A DNA stretch of 64,000 bases from Candidatus Bipolaricaulota bacterium (lineage in GTDB: Bacteria > Bipolaricaulota > Bipolaricaulia > Bipolaricaulales > Bipolaricaulaceae). The notes below the pieces were generated by a model. That model made no database searches, was not told the DNA's origin, and saw nothing but the letters and a program-made list of their open reading frames with translations. The stretch is from assembly GCA_014360995.1 (NCBI GenBank), contig JACIWL010000002.1:33308-97307 (forward strand), given 5' to 3'. Position numbers and translations under genes: made by a program. Position 1 is the first letter of the stretch. Every line of letters starts with the position of its first letter. Of the stretch, positions 40,162 to 49,442 are shown one piece after another.

Positions 40162-40190
40162 TTGCGCAGGGCTAAGGCTTAGGCTATAGT
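40162..40190 (+). promoter_or_regulatory. glmU promoter, predicted leaderless
   Basis: TTGCGC, a 17-bp spacer and TATAGT are seen. The -10 box ends nine bases before the glmU ATG (40200), so the transcript should start at or within three bases of the start codon. No SD is present. Confidence 0.6.
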
Positions 40191-40199
40191 CCGCTTTAG

Positions 40200-41570
40200 A
40201 TGGAAGGCCCGGTGGGCGTAGTGGTGTTGGCGGCGGGGAAAGGAACGCGCATGCGTTCCGCCCGCCCAAAAGTTCTCCACCTCCTTTGTGGCCTTCCCCT
40301 TTTGGAATATCCCTTGCGGCTGGCTCGGGAGCTTGATCCTGCGGAGACGGTGGTCGTCGTCTCCCATGGAAAAGATCTTATCGAAGCGACGTTTTCCCAC
40401 TGGCCCGTGAAATTTGTCGATCAAGGGGAGCCTTTGGGAACGGGTCACGCCGTGCTTTCCGCAAGGGCGGCCCTTTCGGCCCCCCGCTTCTTCGTCCTTC
40501 CTGGCGACGTGCCCCTTGTCCCCCCGCAAGCCCTACATGCCCTTTTGGAACGACACCTAGCAAGCGGGGCCTTGGCCTCTTTTCTTAGCGTGGAGCTATC
40601 CGAGCCCAACCCCTATGGCCGGGTGGTGCGGGATGAGTCCGGAAAGCCAAAGAAAATCGTGGAGGCCGGCGATGCCTCCCCAGGCGAACTCGCCATCCGC
40701 GAGGTGAATTCCGGAATCTGGTGTTTAGAAAACCATCCCGCCGTGTGGGAGGCCCTGGCCCGCCTCTCCCCCCAGAACGTGAAGGGCGAATATTACCTCA
40801 CCGATCTTGTGGCCCTCCTTTACCCGCGGGTGGAGGCCGTCCTTTGGCCGGAGCCGGAGGATCTTTTGGGCATAAACGACCGGGTGGATTTGGCGCGCCT
40901 GGAGGGGATCCTGCGCCGCCGCATCCTGGAAAGTTGGATGCGGGAAGGGGTGACCGTGGTGGATCCTGCCGCGGTTTATCCCGGGCCGGACGTGCGGGTT
41001 TCCCCGGACACCGTCATCTTCCCCGGCACCTTCCTCTTTGGAAAAACGGAGATAGGGCCCAACTGTCAAATCGGTCCCCAGGCTTATCTTGTAGACTCCA
41101 AAGTAGGGGAAGGCGTACGCATTTGGTTCTCCGTTCTAGAGGCCGTGGAGGTTGGGCCGGAGGCGCAGATTGGCCCTTATGCCCATCTTCGCGCGGGGGC
41201 GCGGATCGGAGCACGGGCGCGGATCGGAAATTTCGTGGAGATCAAAGCGTCCCAGATCGGCGAGGGCACAAAGGCCTTGCATTTGGCCTATATCGGCGAT
41301 GCGGAAGTGGGCCCAGGGGCGAACATCGGAGCGGGCGCCATCACTTGCAACTTCCAGCCCGGGAAAAAGGAGAAGTTCCGCACAGAAATAGGGGCTGGTG
41401 CGTTCATCGGGAGCAACGCCTGCCTGATTGCCCCCATCCGCATTGGCGAGGGAGCGGTGGTGGGAGCGGGCTCGGTGATCACCGAGGATGTCCCGCCCTA
41501 CGCCTTGGCGTTGGAGCGCAGCCCTCAAGTGGTGAAGCCCAACTGGGCCCGCCGCAAGGAGGAAGGATGA
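40200..41570 (+). CDS. glmU: Bifunctional GlmU: UDP-GlcNAc pyrophosphorylase / GlcN-1-P acetyltransferase
   Basis: The 456-residue protein makes UDP-GlcNAc for peptidoglycan and surface glycans. The N-terminal nucleotidyltransferase shows 'VVVLAAGKGTRMRSARPKVLH' and 'GTGHAVLSAR'. The C-terminal left-handed beta-helix shows hexapeptide repeats and 'IGAGAITCNFQPGKKEKFRT', the acetyl-CoA site signature (usually N.dG.nK). It heads the operon glmU-prs-rplY-pth-clpC-radA. The product is the direct precursor for the dideoxy-mannuronic acid pathway encoded at 51.7-57.1 kb. Confidence 0.96.
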   Translation: MEGPVGVVVLAAGKGTRMRSARPKVLHLLCGLPLLEYPLRLARELDPAETVVVVSHGKDLIEATFSHWPVKFVDQGEPLGTGHAVLSARAALSAPRFFVLPGDVPLVPPQALHALLERHLASGALASFLSVELSEPNPYGRVVRDESGKPKKIVEAGDASPGELAIREVNSGIWCLENHPAVWEALARLSPQNVKGEYYLTDLVALLYPRVEAVLWPEPEDLLGINDRVDLARLEGILRRRILESWMREGVTVVDPAAVYPGPDVRVSPDTVIFPGTFLFGKTEIGPNCQIGPQAYLVDSKVGEGVRIWFSVLEAVEVGPEAQIGPYAHLRAGARIGARARIGNFVEIKASQIGEGTKALHLAYIGDAEVGPGANIGAGAITCNFQPGKKEKFRTEIGAGAFIGSNACLIAPIRIGEGAVVGAGSVITEDVPPYALALERSPQVVKPNWARRKEEG

Positions 41571-42574
41571 GCTTGGATAACGTGCGGATCCTTTCGGGGA
41601 GCTCCAACCTCCCCCTGGCCCAGGCCATCGCCAAGGAGCTCGGGCTTTCCCTGTGTGAGGCGGATCTTCCTGATCCCAAAACGGGCGCGCCCCAATTCAC
41701 GCCCGGGCGCTTCCCCGATGGGGAAATCCGCGTGCAAATTGGGCAGACTGTAAGGGGAAAGGATGTGTTTGTGATCCAATCCATTTCCCCTCCCGTGAAC
41801 GACCACCTCATGGAGCTCCTCCTCATGGTGGATGCCTTGCATCGGGCCTCGGCCCGCACGATCTGCGCGGTGATCCCTTACTTTGGCTATGCCCGGCAGG
41901 ACCGGAAGAAAACCGGGCGAGTCCCCATCTCCGCCCGCCTTGTGGCCAACCTCTTGGAGACGGCGGGGGTGGACCGCGTGGTGACCCTCGAGCTTCATGC
42001 CGGCCAGATCCAGGGTTTTTTCAACGTCCCCCTCGATCACCTCCGGACCGACGCCCTTTTTTACCAGCACATCGTGCAGAACCACCCGGAGTGGCAGGAG
42101 GACTTGGTGGTGGCTTCTCCCGATTTGGGCGGGCTTTGGCGGGCCCGCCGGCTGGGAAAGCTCCTCAAGCGCCCGTTGGCTGTGGTCGTGACCTATCGCG
42201 GCGCAAGAGGGGAGAAGGAGCGGGTCTCCGACGTCCAGGTTATCGGCGATGTCGCGGGAAAAAAGGTCCTTCTTGTGGACGACATCCTCGCCACAGGCGG
42301 GACGTTAGCGGAGGCAGCGGAGGCCGTGGTCCAGAGCGGGGCGGCGGAGGTCTATGCGGCCTGCACCCACGGCCTATTCGTAGGGGAAGCCCTGGAGCGC
42401 CTGGCCCGCTCGCCCTTGCGCAAGGTTTTGGTGACCGATAGCATCCATCTCCGCGCCGAGGTGCGGCGGCATCCCCTCGTGGAGGTGGTCTCCATCGTCC
42501 ACTTCCTCGCCGATGCCATCCGCCGCATCTATCGGAACGAGTCCATCACGGACCTTTTGGCCTACGGACCCTAA
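41567..42574 (+). CDS. prs: Ribose-phosphate pyrophosphokinase
   Basis: This enzyme makes PRPP from ribose 5-phosphate and ATP. From ATG 41567 (ATGA overlap with glmU, SD AAGGAGGAAGG) there are 335 residues. Motifs are 'FPDGEIRVQIGQTVRGKDVFVIQS', 'IPYFGYARQDRKKTGRVPISARLV', 'VTLELHAGQIQGFF' and the PRPP loop 'KKVLLVDDILATGGTLAEAAE'. The flexible-loop Lys/Arg region after YARQDRK is conserved. The track start at 40721 lies within glmU. The glmU-prs-rplY-pth order is a classic bacterial arrangement. Confidence 0.95.
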   Translation: MSLDNVRILSGSSNLPLAQAIAKELGLSLCEADLPDPKTGAPQFTPGRFPDGEIRVQIGQTVRGKDVFVIQSISPPVNDHLMELLLMVDALHRASARTICAVIPYFGYARQDRKKTGRVPISARLVANLLETAGVDRVVTLELHAGQIQGFFNVPLDHLRTDALFYQHIVQNHPEWQEDLVVASPDLGGLWRARRLGKLLKRPLAVVVTYRGARGEKERVSDVQVIGDVAGKKVLLVDDILATGGTLAEAAEAVVQSGAAEVYAACTHGLFVGEALERLARSPLRKVLVTDSIHLRAEVRRHPLVEVVSIVHFLADAIRRIYRNESITDLLAYGP

Positions 42575-42583
42575 GGAGGAAAG

Positions 42584-43201
42584 ATGATCACGGTAAAGGC
42601 CACGCGTCGGTCGCTTGGTGTGAAGGCCAGGGCCTTGCGCAGGCGAGGCCTGATCCCGGCTGTGCTTTACGGGGCCCACCTCGACCCGGTTCATGTAGCC
42701 CTGCCCGAGCCCGATGTGCGCCGTCTCTTTTCTCAAATCACCCGCTCCACCATGGTGGAGCTCCAGGTGGACGGCGAGATCTATCGCGTGTTCGTAAAGG
42801 ATGTGCAGGTCGACCCCATCACCACGCAATTTTTGCACCTCGACTTTTATGTACCTGAAGCGGGGCGAGCGCTGGAGCTTTCCGTCCCCGTGAAGATCGA
42901 GGGCGAAGCCCCGGGCGTGAAAGAAGGCGGTGTATTGGAGGTCCTGCACCCCGAAATCCCGGTGGAGGCGCCGCCGGAGAAAATCCCACCCCACATCGTG
43001 GTGGACGTCTCCAAACTCGGCTTGGACGAGGCCATTTTGGTGCGGGATCTCCCCTGGCCCGAGGGAGTAAGGCCCCTCCTTCCGCCGGAGGACGCGGTGG
43101 TCGTGGTGGTGCCGCCCAAGGTTGCCGCGGAAGCCGCTCCGGCGGAGGCCGCTCCCCCTGAACCCACCGCTTCCGCCGCGCCCGAAACGAAGAGCTCTTG
43201 A
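42584..43201 (+). CDS. rplY: Ribosomal protein bL25 (CTC form)
   Basis: The 205-residue two-domain CTC-type bL25 has an N-terminal 5S-rRNA-binding domain ('RRSLGVKARALRRRGLIPAVLYG', 'FVKDVQVDPITTQFLHLDFY') and a C-terminal beta domain ('VPVKIEGEAPGVKEGGVLEV', 'VDVSKLGL'). The last 30 residues are an Ala/Pro/Glu-rich tail. SD AAGGAGGAAAG. The stop overlaps the TTG start of pth. Confidence 0.95.
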   Translation: MITVKATRRSLGVKARALRRRGLIPAVLYGAHLDPVHVALPEPDVRRLFSQITRSTMVELQVDGEIYRVFVKDVQVDPITTQFLHLDFYVPEAGRALELSVPVKIEGEAPGVKEGGVLEVLHPEIPVEAPPEKIPPHIVVDVSKLGLDEAILVRDLPWPEGVRPLLPPEDAVVVVVPPKVAAEAAPAEAAPPEPTASAAPETKSS

Positions 43202-43764
43202 GGGCGGTCATCGGCCTGGGAAACCCCGGCCCGGCCTACGCTCCCACCCGCCACAACCTGGGCTTTTGGGTCCTGGAGCGGCTTTTAGGGGAGAAAGGTT
43301 GGGAAAGGGAGCTTTTCCCCTGGGGCGAGGTCTTTCGGCGGGGGGAAAAGTTCCTTTTACGGCCCCTTACGTTTATGAACCTCTCTGGCCAGGCGGTAGC
43401 CGAATTCTGCCGCCGTTTTCCCCTTTCTCCCTCCGAGCTCCTTGTGGTCTACGACGATGTGGACCTGCCGTTGGGGGAGGTGCGGCTGCGGCCCTCCGGG
43501 GGCCCTGGCACGCATCGCGGGATGCAATCGGTTTTGGCGGCGTTGGGGACGGAGGAAGTGCCGCGGCTCCGCGTGGGCATCGGCCCGCCCCCGCCCGCGG
43601 TGGACCTCGCCCAATTCGTCCTCTCCCCGCCCCGGCCGGAGGAGGTCCCCATCCTAAGCGAGGCCTGTGATCTTGCCGCCGAATTGGCCCGCATTTTCTT
43701 GGAAAAGGGCCTTTCCGCCGCCCTCGACGCCTTCTCTCGGAGGAAACCGGCCCGGCCGGTATAA
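43198..43764 (+). CDS. pth: Peptidyl-tRNA hydrolase
   Basis: This enzyme recycles peptidyl-tRNA released from ribosomes. The 188-residue protein has 'VIGLGNPGPAYAPTRHNLGF' (with the catalytic His), 'RPLTFMNLSGQAV' and 'VVYDDVDLPLGEVRLRPSGG'. The usual GHNG segment reads THRG here, so the second conserved His is kept within 'GPGTHRGMQSVL'. TTG start at 43198 inside the rplY stop codon region; translational coupling is expected. Confidence 0.93.
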   Translation: MRAVIGLGNPGPAYAPTRHNLGFWVLERLLGEKGWERELFPWGEVFRRGEKFLLRPLTFMNLSGQAVAEFCRRFPLSPSELLVVYDDVDLPLGEVRLRPSGGPGTHRGMQSVLAALGTEEVPRLRVGIGPPPPAVDLAQFVLSPPRPEEVPILSEACDLAAELARIFLEKGLSAALDAFSRRKPARPV

Positions 43765-43784
43765 TCCCCTGAGGAGTCCACCCC

Positions 43785-46196
43785 ATGTACGAAAAGTTCT
43801 CCAAGGAGTCCATGAAGCTTCTGGCCTTGGCCCAGGAGGAGGCCGCGGAATGGCGCCACCGCTATGTGGGCACGGAGCACCTCCTTTTGGCCGCCCTGCG
43901 CAACGAGGGAAGCCGCATCGGCCGGTTCCTCGTCTCCAAGGGTCTCACCTACGACCGTGTGGCCCGCTATGTGGAGCGGCAAAAGGGGCGCGGCCGCATT
44001 TACGTTTCCCCCGACGAGCTTGAGCCCACCCAGCGTCTCAAGCGGGTGATGAAGCTCGCCTACGAGGAAGCCCGCCGCGATGGCTCGGAGACCATCGAGC
44101 CCGAGCACCTTCTTTTTGCGGTGCTCAGGGAGGGGGAGTGCACGGCGGCGGAGATCCTCCGGGCCCATGGGGTGGACCTGCGCACGGTGCGGGAGTACTT
44201 CTCTCCGCGGCGGGGGACCCCGCGGATCCGCACGGCCACAGCCCGCCTCCCCGGGGAGCTTGGGGAGTTCGGCCGCAACCTCGTGGAGGAGGCGGCAGCC
44301 GGCCTCCTTGACCCCGTGATCGGACGGGAGCGGGAGCTTGAGCGGGTGATCGAGATCCTCTGCCGGCGGAAGAAGAACAATCCTGTACTGGTGGGCGAGG
44401 CCGGAGTGGGGAAGACGGCCATCGTGGAAGGCCTGGCCCAGCGCATTGCCCGGGGCGAGGTGCCTTCCCTCCTTGCCGACAAAGAAATCGTTGAACTGGA
44501 CATGGCGGCCATCGTGGCCGGGACCAAGTACCGCGGGGAATTCGAGCAGCGCCTCAAAGCCATCCTCAACCAGGTCATGTCCGCGGGGAACATCATCCTC
44601 TTCATCGACGAGCTCCACACCGTGGTGGGCGCGGGCGGCGCGGAAGGGGCCATCGACGCCTCCGCCATCCTCAAACCCCCGCTTGCCTCCGGGGCCATCC
44701 AGTGCATCGGCACCTCCACCCCCGACGACTACCGCAAGACCATCGAGAAGGACCCAGCCCTGAAGCGCCGGTTTAAGGTGGTATACGTAGAAGAGCCCTC
44801 GGTGGAGGAGACGTTCAAGATCCTTCAGGGCCTTCGGCCCCGCTACGAGGAGCACCACGGTGTGCGCATCACCGACGAAGCCCTGTGGCAGGCGGCCAGG
44901 CTCGCCGACCGCTACATCACCGACCATTTCCTCCCGGACAAGGCCATCGACCTCATCGACGAGACCGCGGCCCGCATTCGCCTGGAGGCCACGGAGCTTC
45001 CGCCCGAAGCCCGGGAGCTTTTGGCGGAGATCTCCCGCCTCGAGGAGGAGGAAGAGGCGGCGGTGGCCGAGCAAAACTATGAATTGGCTGCGCGCCTGCG
45101 CGACGAGCGGGAAAAGCTCGTGGAGGAGCTGAAAAAGTTCGAGGAGGCCCAGACTGAACCCATCGTCCCGGTGGTGACCGCCGAGCATGTGGCCCAAACC
45201 GTCTCCGCCTGGACGGGCATCCCCGTCCACCACCTGCAGGAGGAGGACACCGCCCGCCTCCTCAAGATGGAGGAGAAGATCCATGAGCGGCTGGTGGGGC
45301 AAGACGAGGCGGTGAAGGCCGTGGCCCGGGCCATCCGCCGCGCCTACGCGGGAATAAAAGACCCGCGCCGGCCCATCGGCTGCTTCCTCTTCCTTGGCCC
45401 CACCGGGGTGGGGAAGACCGAGCTTGCCCGCACCTTGGCGGAGTTCCTCTTTGGCGACGAGGACGCCCTCATCCGCATCGACATGTCCGAGTACATGGAG
45501 CGGTTCTCCGTGTCCCGGCTCATCGGCGCTCCGCCCGGGTACGTGGGGTATGAGGAGGCCGGAGAGCTCACGGAGGCCGTGCGCCGCCGGCCCTACTCCG
45601 TGGTCCTCTTCGATGAGATCGAGAAAGCCCACCCCGATGTGTTCAACATCCTCCTCCAGGTCATGGACGACGGCATCCTCACCGACTCCCAGGGCCGGAG
45701 GGTGGATTTCCGCAATACCGTGATCATCATGACCTCCAACATCGGGAGCAAGCTCATCACCGACAAAACCTCCATGGGCTTTGCCACCACGGATATTGAA
45801 TCCGAGGAGGCCTACCAGGACATGAAGAGCCGGGTGATGGGTGAGGTGCGCAAGGTCTTTAAGCCCGAATTCCTCAACCGCCTGGACGATATCATCGTCT
45901 TCCATCCCCTCACCAAGGAGCAGGTGAAGGCCATCGCCGAACTCATGATCAATCGCCTGCGCAAGAGGCTCTGGGAGGAGCATCGCATCGAGCTTCAGGT
46001 GGAGCCCTCGGCCATGGAGGTCCTTATCGCCCGGGGCTACGATGAGAAGTACGGAGCCCGGCCCATGCGCCGCACCATCGAGCGCCTCCTTGAGGATCCC
46101 ATCGCTGAAAAAATCCTCTCCCACGAGTTCCCAGACGGCTGCAAGGTGATCGCCGAGGCCCACAACGGGGAGATCCTGGTCCGGAAGGCGGAATGA
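43785..46196 (+). CDS. clpC: ATP-dependent Clp protease ATPase subunit ClpC
   Basis: This 803-residue Hsp100 unfoldase has an N-domain with two Clp_N repeats (residues 1-145, '[13 protein letters not shown]', '[11 protein letters not shown]') and a first AAA+ ring ('[19 protein letters not shown]', '[20 protein letters not shown]'). A UVR-type insert follows ('[21 protein letters not shown]'), then a second AAA+ ring ('[20 protein letters not shown]', '[21 protein letters not shown]'). The UVR insert and short middle region mark ClpC rather than ClpB. It feeds substrates to ClpP (not in the window). It precedes radA with a four-base overlap. Confidence 0.95.
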   Translation: MYEKFSKESMKLLALAQEEAAEWRHRYVGTEHLLLAALRNEGSRIGRFLVSKGLTYDRVARYVERQKGRGRIYVSPDELEPTQRLKRVMKLAYEEARRDGSETIEPEHLLFAVLREGECTAAEILRAHGVDLRTVREYFSPRRGTPRIRTATARLPGELGEFGRNLVEEAAAGLLDPVIGRERELERVIEILCRRKKNNPVLVGEAGVGKTAIVEGLAQRIARGEVPSLLADKEIVELDMAAIVAGTKYRGEFEQRLKAILNQVMSAGNIILFIDELHTVVGAGGAEGAIDASAILKPPLASGAIQCIGTSTPDDYRKTIEKDPALKRRFKVVYVEEPSVEETFKILQGLRPRYEEHHGVRITDEALWQAARLADRYITDHFLPDKAIDLIDETAARIRLEATELPPEARELLAEISRLEEEEEAAVAEQNYELAARLRDEREKLVEELKKFEEAQTEPIVPVVTAEHVAQTVSAWTGIPVHHLQEEDTARLLKMEEKIHERLVGQDEAVKAVARAIRRAYAGIKDPRRPIGCFLFLGPTGVGKTELARTLAEFLFGDEDALIRIDMSEYMERFSVSRLIGAPPGYVGYEEAGELTEAVRRRPYSVVLFDEIEKAHPDVFNILLQVMDDGILTDSQGRRVDFRNTVIIMTSNIGSKLITDKTSMGFATTDIESEEAYQDMKSRVMGEVRKVFKPEFLNRLDDIIVFHPLTKEQVKAIAELMINRLRKRLWEEHRIELQVEPSAMEVLIARGYDEKYGARPMRRTIERLLEDPIAEKILSHEFPDGCKVIAEAHNGEILVRKAE

Positions 46197-47527
46197 GCTT
46201 CCGGTGCCAGGTCTGCGGCTATCGTTCCCCAAAATGGCTCGGACGATGTCCTCAGTGCGGCGAGTACGGAACTTTCGAGGAGGAAAGGGAAGCCCCTTCC
46301 CAGGTCCCTCCTGAGCTTTCCCGGGAGGAGCCGCCCAAGCCCCTTCCGGAGGTTCCCGCTCCGCCGCCGGAGCGCCTCTCCACCGGTATGCCCGAGGTGG
46401 ACCGGGTCTTAGGAGGCCTCGTTCCCGGAGCAGTGGTCCTTTTCGGCGGGGAGCCGGGGATCGGAAAATCCACCCTCCTTCTTCAACTTGCGGCGAACAT
46501 CGCTGACCAGTACGGAAAAGTCCTCTATGTCTCCGGCGAGGAGGCCCCGTCCCAGGTGAAGCTCCGCGCTCAGCGCTTGGGCCGGGAAAGCCCAAACCTA
46601 TACCTCCTCTCCACACAGGACCTTTTGTCCATCCTGAACGCCATGGCTCGCGTGGCTCCGGTGGCGTTGGTGGTGGACTCCCTCCAGACCGTTTTGGCCA
46701 ACCCCGAGGGCGGGGAGGTGGGGAGCCTCGCCCAAGTGCGGGAGTCGGCAGCCCAGCTTTCGCGGGTGGCCAAAACCGCGGGCATCGTAACCTTCCTCGT
46801 CTCCCACATCACCAAGGAAGGGGGATTCGCCGGCCCCAAAACCGTGGAGCACCTCGTGGACGTGGCCGTCTATTTGGAGGGCATCCGCGAAGGGGATCTG
46901 AGGATTCTTCGCTGCGTGAAAAACCGCTACGGCTCCACGGCGGAGGTGGCGGTTTTGGAGATGACGGGAAAAGGCCTCGTGGAGGTTCCCAACCCCTCCC
47001 TCTTTTTCGTCTCCAAAGAAGCCCTTCCTCGCCCGGGCACGGCCATCGTTCCCGTTCTGGAGGGAACCCGCACCCTCCTCGTGGAGGTGCAGGCGTTGGT
47101 CACGCCCGCTGGGGGCTACGGCCCGCCCCAGCGCCGCATGGCTGGTCTAGACCTGAACCGCACGCTCGTCCTTTTGGCCGTGATCGAAAAGCATTTGGGC
47201 ATCCACACCCGCGCCCTCGACGTTTATTTGGCCGTGGCGGGAGGCCTGGAGGTGACCGAGCCCGCCGCGGATTTGGGGGTCTGCGCGGCCATTCTTTCCA
47301 GCCTTCGGGACCGGCCCATCCCCATGGACACAGTCGTCCTGGGCGAGGTGGGCCTGGCCGGCGACCTTCGCCCCGTGCGCAAAGGCCCAGAGCGCCTCCA
47401 GGAGGTGGCAAAACTCGGGTTCCGCCGGGCCATCGTCCCCCACCAGCCCCTCCCCAAAAAACCGGAACTGGAAGTGGTGCGGGCAAAGACCCTGCGGGAG
47501 GGCATGGAGGCCCTGGAACTTCTGTGA
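46193..47527 (+). CDS. radA: DNA repair protein RadA (Sms)
   Basis: This 444-residue RecA-like helicase/branch-migration protein has an N-terminal C4 zinc finger ('[22 protein letters not shown]'), Walker A '[17 protein letters not shown]', the RadA-specific '[16 protein letters not shown]' (KNRFG motif) and a C-terminal LonC-like domain ('[27 protein letters not shown]'). It acts in recombinational repair. The clpC-radA pairing is widespread in Gram-positive and deep-branching bacteria. Confidence 0.96.
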   Translation: MSFRCQVCGYRSPKWLGRCPQCGEYGTFEEEREAPSQVPPELSREEPPKPLPEVPAPPPERLSTGMPEVDRVLGGLVPGAVVLFGGEPGIGKSTLLLQLAANIADQYGKVLYVSGEEAPSQVKLRAQRLGRESPNLYLLSTQDLLSILNAMARVAPVALVVDSLQTVLANPEGGEVGSLAQVRESAAQLSRVAKTAGIVTFLVSHITKEGGFAGPKTVEHLVDVAVYLEGIREGDLRILRCVKNRYGSTAEVAVLEMTGKGLVEVPNPSLFFVSKEALPRPGTAIVPVLEGTRTLLVEVQALVTPAGGYGPPQRRMAGLDLNRTLVLLAVIEKHLGIHTRALDVYLAVAGGLEVTEPAADLGVCAAILSSLRDRPIPMDTVVLGEVGLAGDLRPVRKGPERLQEVAKLGFRRAIVPHQPLPKKPELEVVRAKTLREGMEALELL

Positions 47528-47548
47528 CAACCTTCGAAGGAGGGATGG

Positions 47549-48364
47549 ATGGAGTACCTAACGCGATTGAAACAGGCAGCGCAGGCGATAAAGGAGCTGG
47601 GCTCCCCGAAAGCCGCGGTGATCCTCGGCTCCGGCCTTTCCGGGATCCTTCCCCTGGAGGCCGAGCGGAAGAAGAGCTTTGCGGAGATCCCGGGCTTTCC
47701 CCGGCCCACCGTGGAAGGGCACGTGGGCGAGCTTGCCGTGGGCCTTTTGGGCGGAAAAGAAGTGCTGGTCCAGCGCGGCCGCATCCACTACTACGAGGGC
47801 TATGACCTTTCCGAGGTGGTCTTTCCCGTGCGGGCCTACGCCTTGGCCGGGGTGAAGGTCCTCGTCGTCACCAACGCCGCCGGCGGCATCCGCTTCGGCT
47901 TCTTCCCAGGAGACCTCGTCCTTATCTCCGACCACATCAATTTCCTAGGGGCAAACCCCCTGCGCGGCCCAAATCTTCCGGAGCTCGGCCCCCGGTTCCC
48001 CGATATGTCCGCGGCCTATGATCCCGAGCTTCGCAAACTGGCGCGGGAGGTGGCGGCGGAGTTGGGAATCGCTCTGAAAGAGGGGGTTTACCTCGCCGCC
48101 CCGGGGCCCTCCTACGAGACCCCCGCGGAGATCCGGGCCTTCCGGGCCTGGGGCGTTGACCTTGTGGGCATGTCCACCGTGCCCGAGGTCATCGCCGCCC
48201 GCCATGCCGGAATGCGCGTCTTGGGGATCTCCGTCGTCACCAACTTCGCCGCCGGGGTCTCCGAAAAGCCCCTCTCTCACGAGGAGGTCCTTCAGGTGAC
48301 CAGGGAAAAGGCCGCAGAACTGGGAAGGTTTCTTGCTGCACTCCTTCCCCGCCTTCCGATCTAA
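47549..48364 (+). CDS. punA: Purine-nucleoside phosphorylase (trimeric, PunA type)
   Basis: The 271-residue enzyme phosphorolyses purine nucleosides to base and ribose 1-phosphate. Motifs: 'AAVILGSGLSG' (phosphate-binding Ser), 'GHVGELAVGLLGGKEVLVQRGRIHYYEGYDL' (usual R.H.YEGY), 'VTNAAGGI', 'GPSYETPAEIRAF' and 'VGMSTVPEVIAARHAGMRV'. These define the low-molecular-mass trimeric family; an MTA phosphorylase function is possible but the NAAGG.../MSTVPE spelling favours PNP. SD GAAGGAGGG. It lies ten bases upstream of galE. Confidence 0.92.
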   Translation: MEYLTRLKQAAQAIKELGSPKAAVILGSGLSGILPLEAERKKSFAEIPGFPRPTVEGHVGELAVGLLGGKEVLVQRGRIHYYEGYDLSEVVFPVRAYALAGVKVLVVTNAAGGIRFGFFPGDLVLISDHINFLGANPLRGPNLPELGPRFPDMSAAYDPELRKLAREVAAELGIALKEGVYLAAPGPSYETPAEIRAFRAWGVDLVGMSTVPEVIAARHAGMRVLGISVVTNFAAGVSEKPLSHEEVLQVTREKAAELGRFLAALLPRLPI

Positions 48365-48374
48365 GGAGGGAGAG

Positions 48375-49355
48375 ATGATCCTCGTCACTGGCGGAGCAGG
48401 GTACATCGGGAGCCATACAGTAAAAGAGCTCCTTCGCGCCGGCTACGAAGTGATGGTCTTCGACAATCTTTCCACCGGCCATCGCGAGCTCGTCTTGGCC
48501 AGGGAGTTCGTCCAGGGCGACCTTTTGAACCCCCAGGACCTGGCGCGGGTTTTCTCCCGCTACCAAATCGAAGCGGTTTTGCACTTCGCCGCGGCCACCT
48601 CGGTACCGGAGTCCGTGGAAAACCCGGAGAAGTACTACCGCACGAACGTCCTTGGCACCCTCAACCTCCTTTCGGCCATGGTCAAGGCTGGAGTAAAGCA
48701 CCTCGTCTTTTCCTCCAGCGCCGCCGTCTACGGCGACCCGCAAAAAATCCCGATCCCCGAGGACCATCCCAAAAACCCCAAGAACCCCTACGGCCGGACC
48801 AAGTGGATGATGGAGCAGGTGATCTCCGATTACGCGCAGGCCTATGGGCTAAGGTTCGTTTGCCTCCGCTATTTTAATGCCGCTGGTTCCGATCCCGAGG
48901 GGGAAATCGGGGAGTGGCATGAGCCCGAAACCCATCTCATACCCATTGTTCTAGAGGTGGCGCTGGGGAAGCGGCCTTATCTGGAGATCTTCGGCACGGA
49001 CTATGAGACGCCCGATGGGGCCCCTGTGCGGGACTACATCCATGTGTGTGACCTGGCCAGGGCCCACGTTTTGGCCCTGGAGAGGCTTCTTTCCGGGGAA
49101 GAGCTCGCTTCGGCCTACAACCTGGGGATTGGCCGGGGCTACTCGGTGCGGGAAGTTTTAGAGGTTTGCCGCCGGGTGACGGGGCGGGAGATCCCGGCCA
49201 GGGAGGCGCCGCGGCGGCCGGGCGACCCCGCGATCCTTGTGGCCGACCCAACCCGTGCCCAAAAAGACCTGGGCTGGAGGCCAAAATACACGGCTCTCGA
49301 GCCCATCGTGGAGACCGCCTGGTCCTGGATGCTCAAAATGTCCCAAAAATCTTGA
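48375..49355 (+). CDS. galE: UDP-glucose 4-epimerase
   Basis: ATG 48375 after GGAGGGAGAG gives 326 residues of an extended SDR. It shows 'ILVTGGAGYIGSHTVKELL' (NAD loop), 'FDNLSTGH', 'HFAAATSVPESVENP', 'SSSAAVYGDP', the catalytic 'PYGRTKWMMEQ' and 'RYFNAAGSDPEGEIGEWHEPETHLIP'. It interconverts UDP-glucose and UDP-galactose, and possibly the N-acetyl forms. It links the housekeeping run to the polysaccharide locus, which begins 87 bases later with its own promoter-like site. Confidence 0.94.
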   Translation: MILVTGGAGYIGSHTVKELLRAGYEVMVFDNLSTGHRELVLAREFVQGDLLNPQDLARVFSRYQIEAVLHFAAATSVPESVENPEKYYRTNVLGTLNLLSAMVKAGVKHLVFSSSAAVYGDPQKIPIPEDHPKNPKNPYGRTKWMMEQVISDYAQAYGLRFVCLRYFNAAGSDPEGEIGEWHEPETHLIPIVLEVALGKRPYLEIFGTDYETPDGAPVRDYIHVCDLARAHVLALERLLSGEELASAYNLGIGRGYSVREVLEVCRRVTGREIPAREAPRRPGDPAILVADPTRAQKDLGWRPKYTALEPIVETAWSWMLKMSQKS

Positions 49356-49395
49356 GCACTCCGGCCAACGTGCTTCCCCTCAGTTCTTTCTCTCC

Positions 49396-49424
49396 TTCAC
49401 GAACTTGGGACAATCAGCTAAGAT
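49396..49424 (+). promoter_or_regulatory. Candidate promoter of the polysaccharide locus
   Basis: TTCACG, a 17-bp spacer and TAAGAT lie 19 bases upstream of the Wzz-like ATG, which is preceded by AAGGGAGGG. The match is moderate (4/6 and 4/6). Confidence 0.4.
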
Positions 49425-49442
49425 TGTTGAAAGGGAGGGAAA

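Noticed and set aside
43449-46616. 1055-codon minus-strand ORF opposite clpC
   Set aside because: Shadow frame of the GC-rich clpC/pth coding region; no family motif, Gly/His/Pro-rich text, and the plus strand encodes a perfect ClpC.
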